From Spyradenecus sp045634445 (GTDB lineage Bacteria > Verrucomicrobiota > Kiritimatiellia > RFP12 > DVOR01), in the NCBI GenBank assembly GCA_045634445.1, contig JAZRAG010000073.1, positions 1-48,896 of the forward strand: a DNA stretch of 48,896 nucleotides. The letters run 5' to 3'. Of this stretch, positions 24,135 through 32,790 are shown piece by piece. The translations under genes and the position numbers were made by a program. Below the pieces are notes generated by a model. That model was not told the DNA's origin, searched no databases, and saw nothing but the letters and a program-made list of their open reading frames with translations. Within the stretch, counting starts at the first letter, position 1, and every line of letters starts with the position of its first letter.

Positions 24135-24530
24135 TTATTTCTTCTTACCAGTGTTAGCAGCAGCGTCCTTCTTGACGCCGTACTTGGAGCGGGAACGGCC
24201 ACGGCCATTGACGCCGAGGGAGTCAAGGCAGCCACGGATGATGTGGTAACGCACACCAGGCAAGTCCTTCACACGACCGCCGCGGATCAACACGACAGAG
24301 TGTTCCTGGAGGTTGTGGCCTTCACCAGGGATGTAAGCGGTCACTTCGTAACCGGAGGTGAGGCGAACACGAGCGACCTTACGCAATGCCGAGTTCGGCT
24401 TCTTAGGGGTCTGAGTCTTAACCACGGTGCAAACACCGCGACGCTGGGGGCATGCAACGAGCGCGGGAGACTTGCTCTTCTTGCGCTGCGGGGTGCGGCC
24501 CTTGCGCACCAGCTGATTGATAGTAGGCAT
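24135..24530 (-). CDS. rpsL: 30S ribosomal protein S12
   Basis: 131 residues from MPTINQLVRKGR. The ATG ending at 24530 is chosen because AAGGA precedes it by about 9 bases and the family starts here; a longer in-frame extension has no homology. Conserved decoding-centre segments include TPKKPNSALRKVARVRLTSG and PGEGHNLQEHSVVLIRGGRV, with the lysines whose changes give streptomycin resistance in the wild-type state (PKKPNS, RVKDLPG). It has a C-terminal Lys-rich tail. First gene of the S12-S7 unit. Confidence 0.97.
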   Translation of the reverse strand: MPTINQLVRKGRTPQRKKSKSPALVACPQRRGVCTVVKTQTPKKPNSALRKVARVRLTSGYEVTAYIPGEGHNLQEHSVVLIRGGRVKDLPGVRYHIIRGCLDSLGVNGRGRSRSKYGVKKDAAANTGKKK

Positions 24531-24678
24531 GTACTTAATCCTTCTAAAGGATACGTTAAGTTCTATGTCCGCACTTGCGGACGCGGCTCTCTCAGCCAGA
24601 AGGTCGGGACGGGGCTCTCGTCCTCTAAGCATCGGAGATTAGCTACAAACTCCGGTTTCTGCACTGAAATGTCCCTAT

Positions 24679-24707
24679 AAAATAGCAAATCTCTCTTTTC
24701 TTTGCAA
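24679..24707 (-). promoter_or_regulatory. Promoter of rpsL-rpsG
   Basis: Minus strand -35 TTGCAA (24702-24707), 17 bases, extended TTTGC and -10 TATTTT (24679-24684). The ~140-base leader contains a perfect hairpin GTCCGCA-AG-TGCGGAC (about 24565-24580) that could serve ribosomal-protein autoregulation; that role is inference. Confidence 0.6.
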
Positions 24708-24759
24708 GCGGTTTCTCTGCTATTTGTGTACTTTTTTACACTTTTCTTTAGGATGACGG

Positions 24760-25228
24760 GGGGTGGGTGGCCACGCCACAGGACTGCGTAGTGGATTTGC
24801 ACCTGCGGTGCTGCGACTCGTGGCGAGTGTTTTCAACACTAAGGACACTAGGATGCGTTGATCTTTTCGTAACACTAGGCTTCGCCCACGAAAAGCCAAC
24901 GCATCTCGTGACGTGTCTGTCGCCCCTTTTGGGCTGGGCGGGCAGGATAGATGAGACAGGCAACGGCCTGTCGCTCAGATAAATGAACCAACCGACGGGG
25001 ACGCTGCGCTCCCCGTACCCCTAACTGGCGCAAAGCTCACGCTGTCGGAGCACGGTAACGTGCCCGTGCGACGCAGCGGGGCAACGGTGAGGGCCCGCAG
25101 TAGGACGCAGTCCGTAGCGAGGAGCACCGAATCCGTCGGCCATCTCCGTAAGGAGTGGCAGAGAGCGGTAGCGAACGTCAAGACCAGTGCGACTCGTGGA
25201 GAATAGCGAAGGCGCTCAAGGGGGTAAA
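24760..25228. repeat. GC-rich block of mini-hairpins (block 2) with one large hairpin
   Basis: No gene is seen between the rpsL promoter and the carB terminator. It contains many short palindromes (GCACC-TGC-GGTGC, GACAGGC-AACG-GCCTGTC at 24955-24972, AGTGTT-TTC-AACACT) and a 12-mer TGCGACTCGTGG repeated at 24812 and 25188. The style matches blocks at 5846 and 48160. I looked for RNase P, tmRNA and SRP RNA signatures on both strands and found none. Confidence 0.6.
24852..24905 (+). other. Long imperfect hairpin, possible structured RNA
   Basis: GATGCGTTG (24852-24860) pairs with CAACGCATC (24897-24905), and inside it TTTTCGT (24864-24870) pairs with ACGAAAA (24888-24894). That is 16 base pairs with one small internal loop, closing a 17-base loop. 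Function unknown. Confidence 0.55.
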
Positions 25229-25231
25229 TAA

Positions 25232-25258
25232 AAAAAGACCCGCGGGGCGGGTCTTTTT
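25232..25258 (-). terminator. Terminator of carB
   Basis: AAAGACCCGC/GCGGGTCTTT hairpin with T-rich flank on the minus strand, 20 bases after the carB stop. Confidence 0.9.
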
Positions 25259-25277
25259 CATAGCAGCGGGGCTGCGA

Positions 25278-28200
25278 TTATTCGTAGCGAATGGAGGCGT
25301 GGTATTCCTGAATGGATTCCACTTCGCCCTTACCGATTTCACGAACGGCCTTGACGCCCTTGACAGCCATGGAGGCGGCAGCGAGGGTAGTCATGTAAGG
25401 AATCTGATACTTGAGCGCGGCCTTACGGATGGAGGAGCCATCTGCGTGTGCGTCACGGCGCGGGCTGGGAGTGTTAATCACCAACTGCACCTGATTGTTC
25501 AAAATCAAGTCCAAGACGTTCGGGCGACCCTTGCCAATCTTTGCCACGGAGGTACTGGGGATACCGAAAGGATCCAAGAAGCGCTTCGTGCCAGGGGTGG
25601 CGTAGAGTTTGAAGCCGAGATCGGTGTAAGCCTTAAGCACTTGAGCAGCTTCTTCGTTCTTCACGGAGAGCGAAGCGAGCACTGCGCCAGCGTGCGGGAG
25701 GGCTGCGTTAGCGGCTTCCTGACTCTTGCAGAAGGCAAGTGCAGAGTCGCGTGCGAGGCCGAGCACTTCGCCCGTGGAGCGCATTTCAGGTCCGAGCACG
25801 GGGTCCACTTCCGGGAACTTATCGAAGGGGCAAACTGCTTCCTTCGCGCCGTAGTAAGGAATTTCACCATGCTTGAGACCGATGGAGTCCATAGGTTCGC
25901 CAAGCATCAAACGGGTGGCTGCGGAGGCCATCTGGATGGCGCAGACCTTGGAGACTAAGGGAACGGTACGGGAAGCGCGGGGATTGGCTTCGAGCACGTA
26001 GACCTTATCCTTTTCAATGGCGTACTGCATATTCATCAAACCGCAGACCTTAAGTGCTGTCGCAATCTTCTGCGTGTACTGACGAATGGTTTCGAGGCAG
26101 GATTCAGGAATGTTGGCCGAGGGGAGGATGCAAGCGGAGTCACCAGAGTGAACGCCAGCGAGTTCGACGTGTTCCATCACGGCAGGAATGAAGACGTCCT
26201 TACCGTTACTGACGGCATCAGCTTCGCATTCCAAAGCGTGCTGCAAGAAGCGGTCCAAGAGGAGCGGACGATCTTCGGTGACGCCCACAGCCTTAGCCAC
26301 GTATTCGCGCAACATGTTTTCATCGTAGATAACTTCCATGCCGCGACCGCCCAAGACGAAGCTGGGGCGAATCATCAAAGGATAGCCAATTTGGTTAGCG
26401 ACGGTGATAGCTTCATCAATATTGATGGCCATGCCGCTTTCAGGCATCGGGATTTCAAGCTGATCCATCATCTGACGGAAGAGATCGCGGTCTTCTGCGA
26501 TATCGATCGAGTCAATCGAGGTACCGAGGATGTTACAACCTGCGTCAGAGAGTTCGCGTGCGATGTTAAGCGGGGTCTGACCACCGAACTGCACGATAAT
26601 GCCGTAGGGCTTTTCCTTACGATAGATCTGAAGCACGTCTTCCACAGTAACAGGTTCGAAGTAGAGACGATCAGACGTATCGTAGTCGGTAGACACGGTT
26701 TCAGGGTTGCAGTTCACCATCACGGTTTCGTAACCCATTTCGCGCAAGGTGAACGCAGCGTGACAGCAGCAGTAGTCGAATTCAATACCCTGGCCAATGC
26801 GGTTCGGACCACCACCGAGAATCATGACCTTCTTGGGGTTTTCCTTGATGACGAGTTCGTCAGGAGCATTATAGGTAGAGTAGTAATATTCCTTACCTTC
26901 CACGCCAGAGACGGGTACTGCGTGCCAACCTTCCACCACGCCGATAGCTTCACGACGTTCGCGGATGGTCTTTTCAGGAATACCGAGCAACTTTGCCAAG
27001 TAACGGTCAGAGAAACCGTCCTTCTTAGCCTGCGTCAAGAGTTCGTCAGAGGGGAGATTGCCCTTACAAGCGATAATCTGCTCTTCGAGCTGCACCAATT
27101 CGCGCATCTGCTGCACGAACCATGCCTTCACAGCGCATGCTTCAAAAATCTGGTCATCCGTAGCACCCTTACGGAGGGCTTCGTACATGATGAAGTGCGT
27201 TTCGCTGCTGGGCGTGCGGAGCTTATCCAAGAGTTCCTTGAGCGAGTAGTTTTCCCAACCAACCCAACCGAGGCCGTGGCGGCTCTTTTCAAGACCACGA
27301 ATTGCCTTCTGGAGAGCTTCCTTGTAGTTTTTACCGATGGACATCACTTCGCCGACAGCCTTCATCTGGGTGCCGAGCTTATCTTCCACTGCGCGGAACT
27401 TTTCAAATGCCCAACGTGCGAACTTCAACACCACATAGTCACCCGAGGGAGTGTACTTTTCAAGGGTTCCATCGCGCCAGTAAGGAAGTTCGTCCATCGT
27501 CATGCCTGCTGCGAGCTTAGCGGAGACAAGTGCGATGGGGAAACCAGTCGCCTTAGATGCGAGTGCAGAAGAACGGGACGTACGGGGATTGATTTCAATG
27601 ATGACCACGCGGCCAGTGCGAGGATCGTGCGCGAACTGGACGTTGGTGCCGCCAATCACACCGATAGCTTCCACAATCTTGAAGGCCATCTGCTTGAGAC
27701 GTTCTACGGTTTCAGGGGCGATGGTGAGCATCGGAGCAGCGCAGAAAGAGTCACCCGTGTGCACGCCAACAGGGTCAATGTTTTCAATCGTGCAGACGCA
27801 AATCATCTGGTTCTTAGCATCGCGCACCACTTCGATTTCAAGTTCTTCCCACCCCTTAATGGATTCTTCCACCAAGATTTGGTGCGTCATCGAGAGGTCC
27901 AAGCCCTTACGTGCGATCGTGTGGAGTTCTTCAATGTTGTAGACGAAGCCACCGCCTGCACCACCCATCGTGTAAGCCGGGCGAATCACCATCGGGAAGC
28001 CGATTTCTTCAGCGATCTTTTCAGCTTCTTCCATGTTGTTGGCGATGCCAGAACGCGGGGTGTCGATGCCGAGTTGTTCCATCGTGTGCTTGAAGATATC
28101 GCGGTCTTCACCACGTTCAATTGCTTCAAGGTTCACACCGATGACCATCACACCGTACTTATCCAAAATGCCAGCCTTAGCCAAAGCAGAGGACATATTC

Positions 28201-28484
28201 AAACCGGTCTGACCACCGAGGTTCGGCAAAATGGCATCGGGACGTTCCTTAGCAATAATCTGCTCAAGGCGTTCCAAATTCAAAGGTTCGATGTAGGTTG
28301 CATCCGCCATCGTGGGGTCAGTCATGATTGTGGCGGGGTTAGAGTTCACAAGTACGATTTTGTACCCGAGAGCGCGGAGTGCCTTACAAGCCTGTGTACC
28401 AGAATAGTCAAACTCACAAGCCTGGCCGATCACGATAGGACCAGAGCCAATAATCAGCACTTTTTTGATATCCGAACGCTGCAT
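25278..28484 (-). CDS. carB: Carbamoyl-phosphate synthase, large subunit
   Basis: 1068 residues, the normal full length. It makes carbamoyl phosphate from bicarbonate, glutamine-derived ammonia and two ATP, for pyrimidines and arginine. The two homologous ATP-grasp halves are visible: KVLIIGSGPIVIGQACEFDY and AYTMGGAGGGFVYN in the first, KVMILGGGPNRIGQGIEFDY and SFVLGGRGMEVIYD in the second. The C-terminal MGS-like allosteric domain includes YATPGTKRFLDPFGI and VINTPSPRRDAHADG. The amidotransferase subunit gene carA is not in the window. Strong codon bias creates a long spurious frame on the opposite strand. Confidence 0.97.
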   Translation of the reverse strand: MQRSDIKKVLIIGSGPIVIGQACEFDYSGTQACKALRALGYKIVLVNSNPATIMTDPTMADATYIEPLNLERLEQIIAKERPDAILPNLGGQTGLNMSSALAKAGILDKYGVMVIGVNLEAIERGEDRDIFKHTMEQLGIDTPRSGIANNMEEAEKIAEEIGFPMVIRPAYTMGGAGGGFVYNIEELHTIARKGLDLSMTHQILVEESIKGWEELEIEVVRDAKNQMICVCTIENIDPVGVHTGDSFCAAPMLTIAPETVERLKQMAFKIVEAIGVIGGTNVQFAHDPRTGRVVIIEINPRTSRSSALASKATGFPIALVSAKLAAGMTMDELPYWRDGTLEKYTPSGDYVVLKFARWAFEKFRAVEDKLGTQMKAVGEVMSIGKNYKEALQKAIRGLEKSRHGLGWVGWENYSLKELLDKLRTPSSETHFIMYEALRKGATDDQIFEACAVKAWFVQQMRELVQLEEQIIACKGNLPSDELLTQAKKDGFSDRYLAKLLGIPEKTIRERREAIGVVEGWHAVPVSGVEGKEYYYSTYNAPDELVIKENPKKVMILGGGPNRIGQGIEFDYCCCHAAFTLREMGYETVMVNCNPETVSTDYDTSDRLYFEPVTVEDVLQIYRKEKPYGIIVQFGGQTPLNIARELSDAGCNILGTSIDSIDIAEDRDLFRQMMDQLEIPMPESGMAINIDEAITVANQIGYPLMIRPSFVLGGRGMEVIYDENMLREYVAKAVGVTEDRPLLLDRFLQHALECEADAVSNGKDVFIPAVMEHVELAGVHSGDSACILPSANIPESCLETIRQYTQKIATALKVCGLMNMQYAIEKDKVYVLEANPRASRTVPLVSKVCAIQMASAATRLMLGEPMDSIGLKHGEIPYYGAKEAVCPFDKFPEVDPVLGPEMRSTGEVLGLARDSALAFCKSQEAANAALPHAGAVLASLSVKNEEAAQVLKAYTDLGFKLYATPGTKRFLDPFGIPSTSVAKIGKGRPNVLDLILNNQVQLVINTPSPRRDAHADGSSIRKAALKYQIPYMTTLAAASMAVKGVKAVREIGKGEVESIQEYHASIRYE

Positions 28485-28546
28485 ATTTAAATACCTTCCC
28501 TGTTAGAAGTCGAGCAGTGAGAATAACTCACCTAAACCGAGGCTAT

Positions 28547-28575
28547 ATGTTACCACAAATCACCCCATTAGTAAA
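28547..28575 (-). promoter_or_regulatory. Probable promoter of carB
   Basis: Minus strand -35 TTTACT (28570-28575), 17 bases, -10 TAACAT (28547-28552), giving a leader of about 55 bases with a small GTGAG/CTCAC hairpin. No PyrR or UMP-switch site recognised. Confidence 0.5.
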
Positions 28576-28684
28576 GATAAATAGCGGAGATATTTACAGA
28601 AAATTGTCGCATTTTTGTTCGTTAGTGTCATACAACGCAAGACACTCGCGTAGCAAACGAATAAGACGCACATCATCAACCCCA

Positions 28685-28716
28685 CAACAACGAAAAAGCG
28701 CTCCCTGCGAACAGAG
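28685..28716 (-). terminator. Terminator of the two-gene LRR operon
   Basis: On the minus strand GCGCTCTCTG-TTCG-CAGGGAGCGC (one G-U pair) followed by TTTTT, 44 bases after the stop of the 28760 gene. Confidence 0.88.
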
Positions 28717-28759
28717 AGCGCCAACGAATCATAAATAACAAAAGGGATATTGGATTACC

Positions 28760-30355
28760 TTATTCACCTTTCACCACTTTGTAAAAGGCGGCATTGGAAG
28801 TTCCCTTCATTCGAACAGGGATTTCCTTGGATCCCGCTTCTTGCCATTGGCCCTCTAAGTCGGTCACCTTCTGGATGGCGATTTTGACCGTGGCGTAGCT
28901 GTCCTTTACTTTGACTAAAGGTGCTCCCTCTGCTAAGCCCTTGAGCCCTTCCTCGGTGTAGATGTCCTTGGCATCAAGGAGTTCTTGCTTCGCATCGTTT
29001 TTAGGCATAAGCTTACGCGCCTTGATATAGGCGTTTAATTGAAGCGTAGAGGTGAAGCACGCAGTGAGCGTAGTAACATCCTGTGCAGGCATTGTAAAGG
29101 TATAAGTGGGCTCTGCACTGACCATTTTACGCGTACTCGGATCGTACCAACCGCTAAACGTGTAATCTTCATCTGGATAGGCTTCAACCGTCACCGTAGC
29201 GCCAGCTTCATATGGTCCAAGACCACCAACGAGACCGCCACCAAAAATGTTTGTGGTCACATTGTAGATCGTCGTTGTATCTTGTTTTAACTTAACAAAA
29301 TTGACAACACTACGAACTTTTGCCGCCGTTCCCCAATAATACGTGCCAGAAGCATTATGAATGAGTTTAGGAGAAGCCTGCAACCAGCTCATCATATAGT
29401 CTTCATTAATGCGAATAACCGAATATTTGTTGTACTGCGGGAATGAATTTTCAAAAACCGTAAAACCATTGGTATGCTCAAAGTTAATAACAACCTTACA
29501 GAGTGTTGATTCAAAAACATGTTCACCAACATACTTCACCGTATTAGGCAGCGTCACATAACCTAAACTTGAACAGTTATAAAAGGCGCCCGCTTTAATC
29601 GTCTCAAGACCATTATTAAAGTTAACAGTGCTCAAGAGTCGAGCACTTTGAAAGGCATGCTCACCAATGGTCTTAACTGACGCAGGAATCGTGATAGCGG
29701 TCAATTTGGTTTCTTTAAAGGCCTCATCACCAATCTCCGTCAAACCCATAGGAAGGGTAATTGATGTTAAAGAAGCATTGCCATTAAACGCCCCGCCACT
29801 GATTTTTGTAAGTGAGCCAGGGAGCGTAAGCGCGCCCTCAAGGTTATACGTTGCTGCGATAAGGGTTGTATGATCTTTTGTGAGTAAGAGCTTCCCACCC
29901 TCTGCCGTAACAAAACCCGCACCTTCATCGACAATAAACTGTGTTAAAGACTTACAACCAGCAAAAGCAGATTCGCCAATCGTCTGTACGGTCGGAAGAA
30001 TTTCAATGGAGGTGATGTTTGTATTTGCGAAAGCCTTCGCGCCAATCTTCTTAATTGCGTAGTTAGCTACGCCACCAGTAAAATGGATCTCCTTCAACGA
30101 TGGGAATTCCGAAAAGGCATTCTCAGCAAATTCAGAGACCTGGACACCATCGAGATAGGGCGGGAAGTAGATGGTATTATAGCGTTCACCTTCGTCCAAA
30201 GGATACACTTTGTCAACGCGCGCCATACCATCGTCTAAAACAGTGTATTCACATCGCGCGCCAACAGCAGGCTCAACGCCTTGCCACGAGAGCACATCCG
30301 CCTTTAGTGAGAACGCACAAAAGGCACTCAAGAGAATCATTAAATACTTTTTCAT
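28760..30355 (-). CDS. Exported BspA-like LRR protein with InlB-type module, second in operon
   Basis: 531 residues. I start at MKKYLMILLSAFCAFSLKA, with GGAGG just upstream; a longer frame runs back into the preceding gene and has no homology. LRR_5 repeats occupy ~55-350 (FSEFPSLKEIHFTGG, KKIGAKAFANTNITSIEI, LTEIGDEAFKETKLTAITIP). An InlB B-repeat-like module follows (YEAGATVTVEAYPDEDYTF then SGWYDPSTRKMV ... TACFTS), then a C-terminal domain ending in NAAFYKVVKGE. The same C-terminal layout is in the next gene upstream, so the two are paralogues. Likely surface or secreted adhesin-type protein; no anchor motif seen. Confidence 0.85.
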   Translation of the reverse strand: MKKYLMILLSAFCAFSLKADVLSWQGVEPAVGARCEYTVLDDGMARVDKVYPLDEGERYNTIYFPPYLDGVQVSEFAENAFSEFPSLKEIHFTGGVANYAIKKIGAKAFANTNITSIEILPTVQTIGESAFAGCKSLTQFIVDEGAGFVTAEGGKLLLTKDHTTLIAATYNLEGALTLPGSLTKISGGAFNGNASLTSITLPMGLTEIGDEAFKETKLTAITIPASVKTIGEHAFQSARLLSTVNFNNGLETIKAGAFYNCSSLGYVTLPNTVKYVGEHVFESTLCKVVINFEHTNGFTVFENSFPQYNKYSVIRINEDYMMSWLQASPKLIHNASGTYYWGTAAKVRSVVNFVKLKQDTTTIYNVTTNIFGGGLVGGLGPYEAGATVTVEAYPDEDYTFSGWYDPSTRKMVSAEPTYTFTMPAQDVTTLTACFTSTLQLNAYIKARKLMPKNDAKQELLDAKDIYTEEGLKGLAEGAPLVKVKDSYATVKIAIQKVTDLEGQWQEAGSKEIPVRMKGTSNAAFYKVVKGE

Positions 30356-30368
30356 AGGTCCACCTCCC

Positions 30369-31997
30369 TTACGCTGCAGGTTGCTGTTCTTCTTCGGTTT
30401 CTTCTTCCGGCGTTTCGGCGGGGACATCTTCTGGCGCTTCTTCCGCTTCATCGCCCACGACAATAGCCTTGTAGAAGGCGGTCGTTTCATCATCGGCGCG
30501 TGTAATTTCAACCTTATCGCTTTGGAAGTTGTGTTCGTCTGGATCGGAGACAGCCACGATCACCAAGACTTTGCCATTTTCCACGCTCTTCACTTCAGGC
30601 GTTTCCAACACAAAAGTCTTTAAGCTGTCAGCGGTATAATATTCTTTACTCTTCAGGAGTTCGTCCTTGGCGGCCTCCTTGGTCATGAGCGCATTCGCCT
30701 GTACGTGTCGGTCGAGCGCAACTGTAGAAGTAAAGTATGCCAAAACATTCATCCCCGAATTTGGCATTGTAAAGGTGAAGGTAAACGCTTCCCCTTCGCC
30801 CGTATACCACTCGTCTGGATCCTTAGACCAACCGCAAAGTGTATAACCTTCGCTAGCATAAGCCGTCATCGTGACAGTTTCGCCTGGTTCATACCAACCC
30901 GAACCTCCGACGATACCTTCACCTACAATATGAACGTAGACAAAGTACTTTTGAGGCATCTCCGCGTCAATTTCCTCCATCTTGTGGAAGCCTAATTCCT
31001 TGTCACCCCCCTCGTAAGTTGTGAAGTATGTCTCCCAAGCCGTGGCATTCTTCTTAAGATAGTAACCACACGCAGTCGATTGAGTAGGAAATGATGACCA
31101 CGGATGACCGAGAGTTGGCGGATTTCCTTCAAAAGTCACAGACAGATTTGAACTATCGAAAAACGCATATTTACCAATGTCTGTAACGCTCGCGGGAATC
31201 GTAATTGTGGCCAACTTAGGGCATTGAGCAAACGTCCACTCTTCAATAATTTTTAACCCATCTGGGAGGGTTGCCTCTCTCAAGTCAGAGCAATGATTAA
31301 ATGCAGCATCCTCAATTGTTTCCACATTCCTAGGGATAGAGACCGAGGTTAATGCTGTGTAAGCAAAAGCGCTAGAGTGAATCGTTTTCACGGAACTTGG
31401 AATTACCACCGAGGTAAAAGAGCGATTATGACTTAAAGCACTGGTAGCAATGCCATTTATGCCCTCTGGCAACGTCAAGCACCCCGTCTCATCTGTCGCC
31501 GTTTCAAGCGCGGCCACCACTTCACACTTTGCACCGTTATTATCTGTGCGAATTAAGCAGCCGTCCTTCATTGAATAGCACGGATTCTTTATGTCAATTT
31601 CAACGTCTGTCAAGCTTGTGCACCCTTCAAACAACATTGGTGCAATCCACGTAAGCGTGCTCGGAAATGTTACACGTTTCAAACCCGTACATTCCAAAAA
31701 CGCACTATTATTAATGGTAGTGACACCTTCTGGAATTGACATTGAGGTAATTTCTGCGCTATTGGGGCTTATCGATCGGAAAAATGCCTGCGTACGAATA
31801 CGTCTCACGGGCTTCCCGTTGATGCTTGCAGGCATATCCAAATCGCCCTTGCCCGCGGTACCATCTATCTGAACTACAGTAGACTCGCCATCCTGATAGG
31901 TGCTATAGTACCAAGTAACACCGTTAATGTTAATCTCTGCGGCTTCAAGTAGCGTAACGCAAATAGTCGCGCACATTAAGAGAAAGACTTTTTTCAT
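30369..31997 (-). CDS. Exported BspA-like LRR protein with InlB-type module, first in operon
   Basis: 542 residues with signal peptide MKKVFLLMCATICVTLLEA. LRR_5 repeats (ITSMSIPEGVTTINNSAFLE, LKRVTFPSTL, KTIHSSAFAYTALTSVSIP) fill ~50-320. An InlB-like module follows (YEPGETVTMTAYASEGYTLC then GWSKDPDEWY), then a C-terminal domain with TTAFYKAIVVGD and a highly acidic Glu/Pro tail (EEAPEDVPAETPEEETEEE). The tail is absent from its neighbour. Only 13 bases separate the two genes. The promoter is at 32034-32062. Confidence 0.86.
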   Translation of the reverse strand: MKKVFLLMCATICVTLLEAAEININGVTWYYSTYQDGESTVVQIDGTAGKGDLDMPASINGKPVRRIRTQAFFRSISPNSAEITSMSIPEGVTTINNSAFLECTGLKRVTFPSTLTWIAPMLFEGCTSLTDVEIDIKNPCYSMKDGCLIRTDNNGAKCEVVAALETATDETGCLTLPEGINGIATSALSHNRSFTSVVIPSSVKTIHSSAFAYTALTSVSIPRNVETIEDAAFNHCSDLREATLPDGLKIIEEWTFAQCPKLATITIPASVTDIGKYAFFDSSNLSVTFEGNPPTLGHPWSSFPTQSTACGYYLKKNATAWETYFTTYEGGDKELGFHKMEEIDAEMPQKYFVYVHIVGEGIVGGSGWYEPGETVTMTAYASEGYTLCGWSKDPDEWYTGEGEAFTFTFTMPNSGMNVLAYFTSTVALDRHVQANALMTKEAAKDELLKSKEYYTADSLKTFVLETPEVKSVENGKVLVIVAVSDPDEHNFQSDKVEITRADDETTAFYKAIVVGDEAEEAPEDVPAETPEEETEEEQQPAA

Positions 31998-32033
31998 GTA
32001 ATATTACCTAATTTTAAGCTCAAAACTGGCGAA

Positions 32034-32062
32034 ATTATAGCAAAAACCATACCAATGATAAA
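32034..32062 (-). promoter_or_regulatory. Promoter of the LRR operon
   Basis: Minus strand TTTGCTATAAT with -10 TATAAT at 32034-32039, a 17-base spacer and a weak -35 TTTATC (32057-32062). The 11-base extended -10 is identical to that of folP. Confidence 0.65.
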
Positions 32063-32195
32063 AGTGTTATTTAGCACCAAAACGCCTTACCTCCACACCG
32101 ATTAAACACTGGAAAACATCTGTGTATAAATACTTTAATGCTATCATTCTTCCCCTACCTTTTGGGGTTATTCACTAAAAGGCTTGAATCCAATT

Positions 32196-32261
32196 TCAAA
32201 ACAACTGCTTTTAAAGTTCAATTGAGGTTCAATTGAAGCGCAAAACAACCCTTTTTCAAAT
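32196..32261 (+). repeat. 22-bp tandem repeats upstream of the phosphatase gene
   Basis: Units at 32196 (TCAAAACAACTGC then TTTTAAAGT) and 32240 (GCAAAACAACCC then TTTTTCAAAT) keep an exact 22-base phase, with one decayed unit at 32218 between them. The block ends 74 bases before the start codon; at folP the corresponding distance is 76. Confidence 0.65.
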
Positions 32262-32334
32262 TCGCTTAAAAGCGGTTGTGTAGATGAGCTTAAAACAGTT
32301 AATGTGTTAGAATGATAGCGGAAGGATTTTGATT

Positions 32335-32790
32335 ATGTTTTTACTCTTTGTTTGCCATGGGAATATTTGCCGTTCAACGATGGCTGAGAGCGTGATGGCA
32401 CATCTTTTATCGAAAACGTATTTGGCGCAAACGGTACGCGTTGATTCTGCCGCCACGAGCACTGAGGAGATTGGCAATCCCCCACATTATGGAACGCAAC
32501 GCGAATTAGCGCGTCGTGGGGTACCCTTACGTCCGCATCGTGCACGTCGGATTACGCTTGAGGATGCCAAACAGGCCGATTGGATTTTGGCAATGGATGA
32601 AGCGAATGTGCGCAATCTGAAACGAATGTTACCCGCGTCTGAACATCCCAAAATTCGGCTTTTACTCTCTTTTACAGGGCGCGAAGAAGAAATCGCAGAT
32701 CCGTGGTATACGGGCAATTTCGCAATTACGTATGAAGACGTTCTCGAAGGATGTCAAACGCTTTTAAAGCAATTGCTCAAGCACGTTTAA
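32335..32790 (+). CDS. Low-molecular-weight protein-tyrosine phosphatase
   Basis: 151 residues. The N-terminal P-loop is VCHGNICRS (nucleophile Cys7, Arg13), and DPWY (122-125) supplies the general acid Asp, so the enzyme looks active. It would remove phosphate from phosphotyrosine or phosphoarginine. I start at the ATG at 32335, which has GGAAGGA 8 bases upstream; an in-frame TTG at 32329 is less likely. No tyrosine kinase or capsule gene is adjacent. Its stop overlaps the end of the convergent metallophosphoesterase gene by 4 bases. Confidence 0.93.
   Translation: MFLLFVCHGNICRSTMAESVMAHLLSKTYLAQTVRVDSAATSTEEIGNPPHYGTQRELARRGVPLRPHRARRITLEDAKQADWILAMDEANVRNLKRMLPASEHPKIRLLLSFTGREEEIADPWYTGNFAITYEDVLEGCQTLLKQLLKHV

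Noticed and set aside
24760..25228. RNase P RNA, tmRNA or SRP RNA
   Set aside because: The structured, GC-rich block made these worth testing, but the conserved cores (such as GAGGAAAGTC and ACAGAA for RNase P) are absent on both strands.
25155..25958. 267-codon frame antisense to the carB 3' end
   Set aside because: Runs out of the hairpin block through the carB terminator; composition is that of a shadow frame.
26148..28490. 780-codon open frame antisense to carB
   Set aside because: Same effect of codon bias; no recognisable domains, and carB is full length.
32335..32790. Arsenate reductase
   Set aside because: Same fold, but the DPWY loop and lack of the extra ArsC cysteines fit the low-molecular-weight phosphatase.
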